A stretch of DNA of 64,000 nucleotides from Dichomitus squalens LYAD-421 SS1. Its lineage: Eukaryota; Basidiomycota; Agaricomycetes; Polyporales; Polyporaceae. Location: assembly GCF_000275845.1 (NCBI RefSeq), contig NW_006766883.1, forward strand, positions 470,494 to 534,493, in the 5' to 3' direction. Positions 1-11,178 of this stretch are shown piece by piece (positions within the stretch are counted from its first letter, which is position 1; every line of letters starts with the position of its first letter). The translations under genes and the position numbers were made by a program. A model generated the notes under the pieces. The model made no database searches and was not told the DNA's origin. It saw only the letters and a list, made by a program, of their open reading frames with translations.

Positions 1-602
1 GTCTGCTTGCTCAAAGTCTCGACCCAGAAACTCGGACGTGTTTCTCCCTCGTAGACGGTACGTGAGGAGCACCGCTATTGAGTCCCATTGCCGAACCGGT
101 ATGTGAGGAGCACTCCTATTGAGTCTCATCGCCGAACCCTTCTGACGAGGCCACCTTCAGGACATCCCAAGTCTCGCAATCGGGCGCGTTTCGGTCGAAC
201 GTCGGAAGCGTCGGCCTCCCACCTGTGTCCTTGGCTCGCATCCGGGCAGCTCCACGGCCGCATGGCACCCGTGCTAGTGGCATGAGAGGCTGGTCCCGTC
301 GGTATCCCATCAAATCCAACTGTTTCCAGTCTGCCCCGCCTCCATTCGCCAATTTCTGATTGTAGCTGTATCGTACCGTGTAGCCATACGACCGCATACC
401 ACTTTATACAGTAGTAATCAATTCGCATTCGATGACGTGTTTCGACGACAACCATCCCTGCCCGACCAGACCCGAGCGCGAACCGAGCGTAATCAGCCGC
501 ACTCGATCATGCCCAAGGTAACCCGACGGATGTTTGTATGGCATCGTACGACCATACCGCCTTATCCGACAGCATACAGCCGAAGTAGGGAAAACGGTAC
601 AT
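1..602. other. non-coding stretch beside truncated gene
   Basis: I see no supportable gene. Open frames here are short, overlap on both strands and resemble no family I know. Composition is less GC-rich than the coding exon next to it. It holds one imperfect 41-bp tandem duplication (61-138). It may be the edge of a repeat or a rearrangement that cut the neighbouring minus-strand gene, but I see no terminal repeats to prove it. Confidence 0.5.
61..138. repeat. 41-bp imperfect direct repeat, two copies
   Basis: Two units, 61-97 and 102-138, each start with GTGAGGAGCAC after one variable base and end with GCCGAACC. They differ at only a few of 37 positions. The period is 41 bp. No coding role is visible. 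Confidence 0.75.
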
Positions 603-1353
603 TTATGTATGATTTCGGGGTTCCCTACTAGATACCATACTAATCGACCTAAAACAGCAGAACCCATGTCGATTCTCACTGGGCGTCAGCACCGGCCGTC
701 TTCCCTGCGTGCACGACACTCGCGGGGATGATCTAATACTGCATGCTCACCTCCTCCAGCGTATGCGCGCACGTAACATACACCGCCTCGCCGTCAGAGA
801 GCCCCGGGGGCCGAATAGCGAAGCCCACGCTGTGCGTGACCTTGTGCTTGCCCGTGCGGTCGTGCGCGGCGTGGGCGACGACCGCCAGCGCGCCGTCCGC
901 GTTGCTCGCCTCCACGCCGCGCTCGTCCTGCGTGAATCGGATGCGCCGCTTGGCATCCGGGCGCGACTCGTACGGCAGGGACGTGTCGAGGACGTGTCCC
1001 GCACGCTTCATGTACTGCTCCACGAGCTCTGGGAGCGACGTCGACGAGGAGGCCCCCTCTTTTGCGAGCTCGGCGAGCACAAGCGCATCGTACGCCCTCG
1101 CTGGTGTTGGTGGCTGCGTGGGCGAGCTTGCGTTTGAGTTGGGGGTGCCTGAGCGACCGGTAGCAGGATAATTGGGGGGTGCGGGAGGTTCCCCGACGTA
1201 GGTGGTAGAACCGACTTGTGCGTAGTGTCTGACAACAGAGCGGGAGGCGCCTGGCCCGCGGGGCGTAAGAGACCTGAGGTTCCCGCGAGTACATGGAGTA
1301 AGGGAACGAGAAGAATAAGCTAATCTGGGTCTCGCGACGGAGGGAAGACGCAT
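603..1353 (-). CDS. mitochondrial-type trypsin-like peptidase protein, 3'-shortened
   Basis: I recognise this only loosely, as a fungal protein with a trypsin-like peptidase fold. The start at 1353 gives an Arg/Ser-rich, basic N-terminus typical of a mitochondrial presequence. A Pro/Ser linker and a helical segment (LPELVEQYMKRAGHVLD) follow. The exon then ends at YVTCAHTLEE, which looks like the His-containing first motif of a trypsin-like fold (T-C-A-H). A GT donor follows at 750, and an AG acceptor 46 nt further on opens a second exon (704-603). That exon adds about 33 residues (GRRPVLTPSEN...) before a stop. The Asp and Ser parts of the catalytic triad are absent, so the protein looks truncated. 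It could be a pseudogene, or the true continuation may lie outside the window. Confidence 0.4.
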
Positions 1354-1670
1354 GTTGCTGTCATACGATAACAAACGACAGTCAGCGGCAAGTGGACAGT
1401 GCACGCATCGGTATATCAGCTAATACACTTCGCCATGACGTCATACGCTACATTTCCCACACGCACTGCACAGTTAGCCGCTACTTACAGCCCGCTAAGT
1501 ACCTACTAACGCGACTGAATCGATCGACATAACATTGAATAAGGAAGCGTATACGATGCATTCCTAGTCGATTTCACCACATCCAGCGCAGCGCCGTCGT
1601 TACGACGCGCCTCCGCGCAATAACCGGCCCTGACCTTCCAAATCCCCCAGCCCGCACCGTGACCCCCTCC

Positions 1671-3367
1671 TCAAACCTCGACGCTCCAGGGGTGCGCAAT
1701 GCTCCCCGTCTGGATGCCCGTCAAATACTTCCACAGCGGACGCGACACGGGGCCCATCCCGTCCGGGCCCGTCGGGATCCGCAGGTCCTCGCCCAGGTAC
1801 CCGATGCGGTCGACGGGGCTGATGACCGCCGCCGTGCCCGCCCCGAAGAACTCGACGAGCCTGCCCGTCCGCGCGGCCTCCTTCACCTCGCCCATCGTCA
1901 CCGGCCGCTCCGAGACGACGAGCCTGTCGGTCAGCTCGGGGACCGGGGCCGTGCCCGCGACGTGCGCTCGAGCGAGCGCGAGCACCGAGTCGCGCGTCAC
2001 CCCGGGGAGGATGATGCCATCGAGCGGGGGCGTGACGAGCTCGGTCGCTGTGCCGCGGAGACGAGTCAGGGTGAGGGGTGGGAGACGAGACGGGGGAGAC
2101 GGGGGACGTACTGCCATCGCTGTGCTTGAACACGACGAACGCGTTCATGGTGCCGACCTCGGTGATGTAGTGTTCAGGCCCGTGCAGCCAGAGGTTCTGC
2201 ACGTAGCCCTTGGCGGCGGCGGCCCGCTGCGCGGCGATGCCTGCCGCGTAGTTCGCGCCGAGCTTGTACGCGCCGATGCCTGCGTAAGGCGTATGACTGA
2301 GCCGAGAAGCGTCGGGCGGACGGAGCGGACGCTGGCTTACCTCCGGGAGACGCGCGGGTGTACTCGGTCGTGCCGTACAGCGCGATAGGCTTGAAGCCTT
2401 GTGGGTAGTACGGGCCGACCGGGCTGCAGATGACGAAGAGAAGGGCCTCCTTCGGCGGTGCGACGCCCAGAGCGGATTGCGTGCCAACTTCGAAATGTCA
2501 GATGCGCACAGCAATACGCACGCAGGAAGATCGACGTACTCATTGTCGGACGGATGTACAGACTGTACCCCGGCTGGTCGGGGATCCAGTGCTTGTCTAA
2601 CCGGACGAGCTGCTTCAAGAGCTCGACCATGGCCTCACCATTGAACGTCTAGGGCGTGCACAGTAAGCGTGAGCTTGGATACGCGATGTGGCATCCGAGA
2701 ACGGGCAACACGTACGGGCATCGCTATGCGCTCGGCGGTAGTGTTCATGCGCTTCATGTTCATGTCCGGCCGGAACAAGGTCACCTTGCCACTAGTGTCT
2801 CGGTACGCCTTGAGACCTTCAAAGAGACAGTGCGCATAGTGAAAGACGGTCGCGCTAGGAGGGAGGGAGAGAGGGCCATCTGGAGGAGCGTGAGCGATAG
2901 CAGCGTTCGATACGCGTGGGGTGCACGTACAAGGTTGGATCTTGGGTGCGCCCCAACCCTCGAGAATGTGCCACGGCACAGCGAGCATGTGGTCGGTCTG
3001 GGGAAGAATTATAAGCGATGAGAATCCCATATGCGTGCACCATTACGAATTGACTCACGAAGGTGTGGCCGAAGACAAGGCTGGAGGGTGGGGGAGGCGT
3101 TTTGGGGTCCTGCGTGCGTGTGATCTCGAGTAAGGAAGGCTAAGATACGCTTCCTGTCAGTTGCGGAAGCTCTCTCGAGAATCTATGAATGCGTCAGACC
3201 TCAATGTCTGGCAGGGTCGCCAACTCGCCCGTCATGGGATCCTGGGTCCTGGACGTGTATAATCTCGCATTGGCGGACCTGAGAAAATGACTGGCGTGGG
3301 AAGAGGGCGGGCGGAGAGACCTGCACCGTGAGGCGGCGAGACCGAGTGAACGTAATGAGGAAACCAT
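1671..3367 (-). CDS. BAT1: branched-chain amino acid aminotransferase, mitochondrial
   Basis: This PLP enzyme (class IV, fold type IV) transfers the amino group between Leu/Ile/Val and 2-oxoglutarate. The start at 3367 opens an Arg/Ser-rich presequence (MVSSLRSLGLAASRCRSLR), implying mitochondrial import. Exons in order encode TDHMLAVPWHILEGWG, the motif HYAHCLFEGLKAYR, FRPDMNMKRMN, GYSLYIRPTM, then GIGAYKLGANYAAG carrying the Schiff-base Lys. EVGTMNAFVVF and LVTPPLDGIILPGVTRDS follow, and the C-terminus is HPWSVEV. All are BCAT signatures and the ~400-residue length is normal. At least five introns of 50-100 nt interrupt it. It diverges from the 6PGD gene across a 726-bp shared upstream region. 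Family assignment is very secure; BAT1 rather than the cytosolic BAT2 rests on the presequence. Confidence 0.93.
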
Positions 3368-4093
3368 GCGAACAGGTAGAAAACGCGAAATGGAGGAGGC
3401 GGAAGGTAGTAGAGAGGTGGATGACTCGCACACCAGGATGGGCGGCGAGCGTGGGCGGCTTAGTGGTTTGACGCCCTGGGAAAGGACTTATCGGACTACT
3501 TATTTTCGGCATTATCCGACCCGGATGGTCCGGTGGGGGAGTCGGGCTTATGCATAAGACAGGGAAAGCACTCGAGTCTGGTGGACAACGTGGCATTCCC
3601 GGACGTATGAGGGATGTGGAGAGGGAGAGAAGGAAGACGCGGACGGTGTGTGTCCCGAACAGGGTGAGCACCGTGTCACAGACGCGGGGCGTCACGGAGA
3701 AGAATGTGTGACGCCGCCATCGCGACGCGTCTAGTGGGGAGGAGTCGTTATCGATGGGCTGACTCCTGGAGCGGGCCCTACTGTGGCCACAGGCAGCCGG
3801 AGCACTGAGGCCTGCTGCCACACACCCGCCGGGATCGTGGACGTCTACGGCTAATGTGAGAGTAGGCGGCCTCTAGAGCACTTGCTCATCTCCGAACAAG
3901 TACGCTGGTGGGATGCCGAACGGACGAGCTCGCACGGTCATGCTCTCCGGACCGGCTTGTGACAAAGACGTCAGCCCGACCCGCAGGGATTACATATCTC
4001 ATCGCCATCACCGTCCCCAACCTTCTGCACGATCTTCACGATCCTTTCCTCCTACCACCATCATCCACTTCCCTCTCTACTACTCCTTGCACA
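3368..4093. promoter_or_regulatory. shared upstream region of BCAT and 6PGD genes
   Basis: This 726-bp spacer lies between two divergent start codons. The part next to 4093 is pyrimidine-rich (about 4020-4090), as is common in leaders of highly expressed fungal genes. I see no convincing TATA box and no supportable gene. Confidence 0.5.
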
Positions 4094-6073
4094 ATGCCTG
4101 AGCCCGTGTACGTACCATCCTCGTCGTCCTCAATACCCGTACAGTATAACTGACCTCAATTTCAGCGGTGACATTGGCCTCATCGGGTTGGCCGTTATGG
4201 TAAGCACTCCCGCCGCCGCGACCTGCCCATGTATCCTGATCCGTCTGCCATAGGGCCAAAACCTCATCCTCAACATGAACGACAAGGGCTTCACCGTCGT
4301 CGCCTACAACCGTACCACTAGCAAGGTCGACCACTTCCTTGCAAACGAGGCAAAGGGTTAGCACTACGTTATCTAGCCGACGTCATCCTAGCCGCTCATC
4401 TCCTTACTCTTAACTTAACCTCATTCCTCCTTGGCTGCTGTTACCGCTCGCGATGAAGGCACCAAGGTCCAGGGCGCATGGTCCATCGAGGAGCTAGTTG
4501 CCAAGCTCAAACGTCCCCGCAAAATCATCCTCCTCGTCAAGGCTGGCTCCGCCGTTGACGCCTTCATCGACCAGCTTATCCCTCACCTCGAGCCCGGCGA
4601 CATCATCATCGATGGCGGTAACTCCCACTACCCCGACTCCATCCGCCGCACAAAGGAACTCGAGGCCAAGGGTTTCCTCTTCGTCGGCTCCGGTGTATCC
4701 GGTGGTGAGGAAGGTGCCCGCTACGGTCCTTCACTCATGCCCGGTGGTTCTCCCGCGGCTTGGCCTCACATCAAGGAGATCTTCCAGGCCACTGCCGCTC
4801 AGGTCAACGGCGAACCCTGCTGTGACTGGGTCGGTGAGACCGGTGCCGGTCACTACGTGAAGATGGTCCACAACGGTGAGAGCATTCGCACACCTGCTTC
4901 CCGTTCCAGCCGTATACTGACTATCCTATTAGGTATCGAGTATGGCGACATGCAGCTGATTGCTGAGGCGTACGACATCCTCAAGCGCGGGCTTGGTCTC
5001 CATGAGGACGAGATCGCGGACATCTTCAACACCTGGAACAAGGGCGTCCTCGATTCCTTCCTCATCGAGATCACCGCCAACATCCTCAAGTTCAAGGATG
5101 ACGACGGCGAGCCCCTCGTCACCAAGATCCTTGACCAGGCTGGCCAGAAGGGTACCGGAAAGTGGACCGCCATTGCTGCGCTCGATGCTGGCATGCCCGG
5201 TGCGTAGCTATGACGTAGTACGCGACCGACCAGATCTTCATGGGCGTTTACAGTGACCCTCATCGGCGAGGCCGTCTTCGCCCGTTGCTTGTCCGGTCTC
5301 AAGCAGGAGCGTGTCCGCGCTAACAAGGTCATCGCTGGTCCCCAGAAGGAGCCGTTCAAGGGTGACAAGAAGCAATTCATCGACGACCTCGAGCAGGCCC
5401 TCTATGCGTCCAAGATCATCTCCTACACCCAGGGCTTCATGCTCATGCGTGAGACAGCGAAGGAGGTCAGCACTGCGTCTGCATTGTCGACGCTCTCCAT
5501 CGCTGACGTCCCTCACGTGTAGCTCAACTGGAACCTCAACTACGCCGGCATTGCACAAATGTGGCGTGGTGGTTGCATCATCAAGTCTGTCTTCCTTGGC
5601 GATATCACCGCTGCGTACCAGAAGAAGGGTGATCTCGAGTCGCTCCTCTTCGACGACTTCTTCAACAAGGCCGTCCACAAGGCGCAGCCCGGCTGGCGTC
5701 GCATCATCGCGCAGGCCGTCCTCTGGGGTATCCCGACACCGGCGTTCTCTACTGCGCTGGCGTTCTTCGACGGCTACCGCAGCGAGGTCGTCCCCGCCAA
5801 CATTCTCCAGGCGCAGGTAAGCTGCTGACATGACTTATCATGTGCCCTGCGCTTGCTGACGAGAGACTTGCTCTGCAGCGTGACTACTTCGGCGCGCACA
5901 CGTTCCGTGTGCTCCCTGGCAAGGAGAACGCCAAGCTCAAGGCCGGCGAGGACATCCGTGGGTACAATTCCCTTGACTAGCAAGCGCAGGCCTAATGCAT
6001 ACCTCTTTGTCACACAGACATCAACTGGACCGGGCGTGGCGGCTCCGTCTCCGCGTCCTCGTACTCGGCGTAA
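4094..6073 (+). CDS. GND1: 6-phosphogluconate dehydrogenase, decarboxylating
   Basis: This is the oxidative pentose-phosphate enzyme that converts 6-phosphogluconate to ribulose-5-phosphate, CO2 and NADPH in the cytosol. Exon 1 is only 14 nt (MPEPV) and exon 2 only 34 nt (4166-4199). Exon 2 encodes [11 protein letters not shown] of the Rossmann nucleotide-binding loop, and [13 protein letters not shown] and [12 protein letters not shown] follow. Later motifs are the [13 protein letters not shown] strand, the [20 protein letters not shown] loop, the catalytic Lys in [19 protein letters not shown], and the C-terminal [16 protein letters not shown]. Length is about 490 residues, as expected. At least seven introns were placed by GT..AG signals that keep these motifs in frame. 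Expression is probably high and constitutive. The assignment is essentially certain. Confidence 0.96.
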
Positions 6074-6459
6074 GCTACACCTCCCCTCGGGACTGCGGCT
6101 ACGGTCGGCGCAGCGTGAGATTTGGCAGTGTCATTCATAGATGTTGTATCATTGTGCATGGAACGGCGCTGGCGCGACTCTCGCTGTGTGTTGAGTCCGT
6201 ACGGGCCTTACGTGGCGGGGGTGCAGATAAACGTAATCTTTGGCAGCAGTTCGATGGCGTGTATTCGTGTATCGTGTAGCGTGTAGAATCAATTCGAACT
6301 CGGCAGCAATCTACCATAGTTAGTCGATGTGTGCAGTCTCCCCCAATCGTCGAATTCGCGCACTGGCTGTGCGGCACAGTCGGCCAATGACCTTCGAGAA
6401 GTTCCATAGACGAAGGTATACAGATATGTTCAGGTACACGTATCAGTGTCAAACAGCCA
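6074..6459. other. convergent 3' spacer
   Basis: This 386-bp stretch lies between the stop codons of 6PGD (+) and the DHR1 helicase (-). I see no gene; it presumably holds both 3' untranslated regions. Confidence 0.6.
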
Positions 6460-9400
6460 TCACTTCTGGTCCTCCCGTATTGGCGGTAACTCCCACCCCT
6501 GCGGGCCAAAGTGGGGGATTACCATGGACTGCCCCTCCTTGTTCTTGAACGGCTTTGAGTACGTGCACAGCGACTTCCCGAGCGCGGACAACCAGGCACC
6601 GTTCACCACGGTCAGGCCTGCGACGAAGCCGGTCAGCACACCCGCACGACCACCGCCGACAGAACAAAACGTCGCTCACCCTTGATGTACACGCGGGACG
6701 TGCGCACGACCTCGAGGTACACGACGTACTCGGGCGGCGCCCCGCCCGCGAGCACGGAGGACGGGTGGACGAACACGTCCTCGTCTGGGATCCCGAGCGC
6801 CTGGTACGGGACCCCGCGCGCGGTCGTGTACTGCGTGCCTGCGCCCGCGGCGCGGCCTTTCTGCGCGACGTCCTTCCGGACGGCGACCTGGTCGATGAAG
6901 CCCGCCGCGACGAGCTGCCGGAGGACCTTCAGCTGGAGCGCGGAGGGCGGGCGGAGGTCGGCGGCGAGCCCGGGGTGGACGTCGGGGAAGTTGGCCTGGA
7001 CGATCGCGCTGATCTGCGCGCGCAGCTTGTGGATCTCCATCATCGCCTGCGCGTGGATGTCAGCCCGCGTGCTCGGCGGCATAGGAATAGGGCTAGGGCG
7101 GGGTGACGCCTTACCTTGGGCCGGACGAAGTGCTCCTCGCAGAACTTGTGCCCGCCGCCTGCGAACTCGTACGCGCCGACGACGGACAGGACGCGGAGGA
7201 CGTCGCTGGACGCGTTGCCGAGCGAGGCGTGCAGCTTCTGCGACGCGAAGAACGCCTTCCTCCGGATCCGGCGTGCCTCCTTCGCACGCGCGGCTTCGCC
7301 CGTGATGTGCGCGAGCTCCTCCTCGTCCTCCTCCCCCTCGTCTTCGTCTTTTTCCTGATCGAGCGCCTCCTCGCGCAGGAACGGGTCGCCCACAGATAGC
7401 GCAGAGACGATCGCGATGACGTAAGGCAGACAGCCGTGCTGCCGTCCGCTCACGAGCATGCGCGAGAACCGCGGCGACAGCGGGAACAGCGCCATCGTGC
7501 GGCCGACGTCCGTGATCGCCGCGCCCAGCGTCGAGCCGGCCTTGGCCGTCGCCGTCGAGAGCGCGCCGAGGTGCGTGAGCACCCGCTCGGCCTTCTGCAG
7601 GCTCGCGCGGTCGGGCGGCGTGGGGAAGGGGAAGTTGACGACGGCGTCGATGTGCATGCTCTTCATCTGGAGGACGACGCCTTCGATGGGCATGCGGAGG
7701 ATCTCGGGCTGCGAGAACGCGTCGAAGTAGTTCTCGAAGAGCGCGGAGGAGTACAGGCGATAGCAGTGGCCGGGGCCTGTGCGGCCTGCACGGCCTGCGC
7801 GCTGTGCGGCGGACGCCTTGGAGATCCAGCTGACTTGGAAGGCTTGGATGCCGTTGGCTACGTCGTAGCGCCGCTGCGAAGGATGTCACTATAGGCTCTT
7901 GAGGTTGGGATGAAAAATCAACACACCTCCTTCGCGCGACCGCAGTCGACGACATAGCGGATGCCGGGGATGGTCAGCGACGTCTCCGCGACGTTTGTTG
8001 AAACGACTACTAGTCGAGTGCCGTCCAGAGGAGGCTTGAACACCTCCATCTGTTTCTCACTCGGAAGAAGCGCATATAGCGGGACGATGTGCATTGGCAC
8101 TATTCTGAATCAGCACAATACTGTTACCAGTCAGCGATGTACACATACCGTCGGTCTCTTCGGCCTCGATACCCAGTTCATCGTTGCCCTCCGAATCGTC
8201 ATCCGACTCGAGCGCCTCCGCATCAACATCACCGTCGACGTCGAACGCTAGCGCCTCGTCTGCTCGCTGAAAATTCCCGAGATCAAAATCCTCGGCCTCT
8301 ACGTCAGCTACAGAAAGGCGTGAGAGGGGACACTTGTCATATCCATGAGGCCGCATACCATGTGCCGGGGCAACCGTACGACCTGGCTCGCTGTCTTTAG
8401 CCAAGGACTCGGCCAAGCCGCTGAGACGGGACTGAAGCGACTGTCGGGACTTGCGTCGTTCCTCTAACGCCTTCTTGCCATACCTCGCCTCTAGTTTCCT
8501 GCACACTCCGGTGATCTCATTCTGGCCAGTCAGGAAAACGAGGATGCCGCCCGGAGGTAACCTCGCATGGATCTTGCTCGTCTTCTTGATAGCCTCAGAA
8601 ATGTAGTCCGAGTTCGTTCGACGGCTGAAATGTACGGTCACGGGATGCTGGCGAGCGGGGACGTTTATGATAGGCGGGGGGAATGCGAAGAGGGTCTTAT
8701 TTTCTGCGAAGTCAGACACACGAAGCGTAGCAGACATTATGATGAGGCGGAGCGGCTGTAGTCGGTCGTGAACTTCTATCGGTTCCCTTTGAATGATAGC
8801 GAGACAAACCTTCACGTCCTCTTTGCCCTCCTTCCACATTTCTTCTCGCAATTTGACGACACGGCTCAATACGCCTAGCAGGATGTCCGTGTTCATGCTT
8901 CTTTCATGTGCCTCGTCGATGATAATGACCGAATACTTCTTCAGCAAGAAATCGACGGCCAGCTCACGCAGAAGAACGCCATCCGTCATGAATTTGATCG
9001 CCGTCGATGGAGACACAGTGGCATCGTATCGTATTTGATACGAAACCTTGGAGGAGGTCAGGGATAACTCGTGTGCAACGCGTGAAGCCATGGACATGGC
9101 AGCAACTCGTCGTGGCTGCGTCACGCCTATCATTCCCGGATTGTCTAGGATGACGTGAGGACAGTGATCCTACAGGGAATTGATGTGACTTACCGCTTCC
9201 CGGGGATCCGAATCCTGCTTCGTAGAGAAACTGAGGGACTTGAGTAGTCTTACCACTACCTGTTTCACCACATATGATAACGACGGTGTTGAGGATGATA
9301 GCCTCCATTATAGGTTGCTCCTCAGACACGATAGGGAGCAGCATTCTCGCTTCCTCCACCTCCTGAGGCCGTGTCACGGCAATAACCTTGCGGGCCTTCG

Positions 9401-10897
9401 GCTTGACTCCCTTTTTCATACCGTCCTGGAGCTGCTGTGCAAACGCAGTCTTGGGCAGCTGCATATCCTCGCCGAGCGGCCCGCGCATTTCCCTCGGCCC
9501 TTTCAAGTGATCTGTCTTGCGCTTCTTCGTAGGGTGCTCGGGTAGCGCAGGGGAAGGGGCTGTTGGATCGTCTGGATCAGGCAAGGGCGCAACGTATCCC
9601 TTGACTGCGCTGAGCTGCTTCATGGCCCAATCTTTGAAGCCGAGCCTTTTGCGCTTCTTGCTTTCCGGCTCCTCGGTGAAAACCTGGTCTGGTTCTGCGT
9701 GGGACTCCGCAGATGACGAGTTTTCTGAGTCCTCTGAACCATCCTCTAAACCAGACTCCTCCGAATCGCCCTCGGCTTCAATGGCACCCTCGTCATCCTT
9801 CTCATCCGAATCGTATGCGGAGTCAGAGCTATCGAATGACGAATCGGAATCTTCCTGTGCCGCCTTCGCTCTGTGATTCAGACGTTTGTGTTTCCAGGAT
9901 GCGAAGGTTCGCTGCAAAAAGATTATCCTTCAACTCCACTAGTGATTTGCCATGACCGTACAAGGACTCACATTCGCATCCTTGGGCTTCCGTTTTGATA
10001 TCCTGGGCGCAACGATAGTCCCGTCGGCATTCCGCTTCAAAGCACTACCGACGGCAGGAACCGTAGGCAAGGAAGGCAGGGATTCAGATCCGGCGGACTG
10101 CGCTGTCGTGGAGAATCCGGAATCTACAACGACGACCGGTCTCGAACGAGACATTCCTTCCTGGACGTCCTCGCCGTTGTCGTCATCGGCCTCTGCGAGG
10201 GCATCCACTTCCATTGGAACGCCGTACTCTTCTTCGCTGTCTTCGGCGGCAAGCAAGGTAGGATTGGCGGTTCGACGGCGTTTGCCCTTACCAGAGCGAC
10301 CGTCTAGAGTCCGCCTGACTTCCTTGTCCTCCAACTGCTCGAGCCGATGCTGGTGAGTGGTCACCTTGCCCGTGCCCAGTGTAGCAGAGGACTGCAATTG
10401 AATCGCGGCTGATGCCTGAGCTTGACTCTTTCTTGGACGACATTGAGACTTCGCGCAGGGTCAACTGAACTGTGACAGACGTGGGACGTACGATAGTTTC
10501 TCGAATAGCGCAAGTCGCTCTTCCTGTTTCAGCTTCTTCTCCTGCAGAGAAAGTGAGAGGCTGAAACGATAGTACTTTAATGTCTGTTGCACGCACAATG
10601 TACTTGTCCAGCCGCTTCTTTTTCTTGCCGCTCGCTTTCGAGTTAGACTCGGCGAGAATCTAGCCGTCATGGCATTTGTTAGAAGATAGACACGACGCTC
10701 AATGTGCACGAGCATACCTCTTCCCTCATCTTCAGCTTCCTCTCGCGCTCCTTCTCCTCCTCACTCTTGGGGACGACAATCGCGGCATTAGGGTCGACTT
10801 GATCTTCCTGCGACGCCTCCGGCCTATCTTTCGCGCGTTTGGCCTTCTTCTTGTGGGAGCTCCTTGCCTTTGCGTTGAATCGTACTCGCGGTTGCAT
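6460..10897 (-). CDS. ECM16: DEAH-box RNA helicase Dhr1/DHX37 (ribosome biogenesis)
   Basis: This is an ATP-dependent helicase of the DEAH/RHA group. The family releases U3 snoRNA from pre-40S particles in the nucleolus. The N-terminus ([18 protein letters not shown]) is basic and split over several small exons. It is followed by [12 protein letters not shown], a short motif typical of Dhr1/DHX37. Acidic, Ser-rich tracts lie at about 9660-9870. The helicase core has Walker [20 protein letters not shown] (codons at 8906-8917, in [12 protein letters not shown]), [13 protein letters not shown], and [25 protein letters not shown] motif V with spacer residues. The helicase-associated and OB-fold C-terminus includes [15 protein letters not shown] and ends IREDQK. 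Acidic insertions ([10 protein letters not shown]) sit in the HA2 part. Length is about 1,200 residues, normal for the family. Exact junctions near 10440-10500 are uncertain. Confidence 0.93.
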
Positions 10898-11178
10898 AGC
10901 TGGAAGTGCGCCAGACACAAACCAGATAGAGCAGCAGAAAGTGGAAATGACTGGACGGTTGGCGGACCGAGCCTGAGCGAGTGTGCTGAGCTTGTTAGAC
11001 GCCTCTCAAAATTCAGATCTCGATCCACACCTCCATGATCGCCGATTTACGACGCCAGACGCCCATGCAGATCTGCACCTTCGACTGCGAGAGCCAGGAA
11101 CGGTTCCCGTCTCGTTCCCCATCTATCTTCATCAGGACCTGGAGGCGGCTTAAAATACGTCACAAAGACCTGCGGAAG

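Noticed and set aside
1600..2514. 304-codon minus-strand open frame over the BCAT gene
   Set aside because: Only its middle (GIGAYKLGANYA...) is a true exon in frame; the ends read through introns and a wrong frame.
5238..5831. 197-codon minus-strand open frame opposite 6PGD
   Set aside because: It lies fully antisense to conserved 6PGD exons and has no family resemblance or splice structure.
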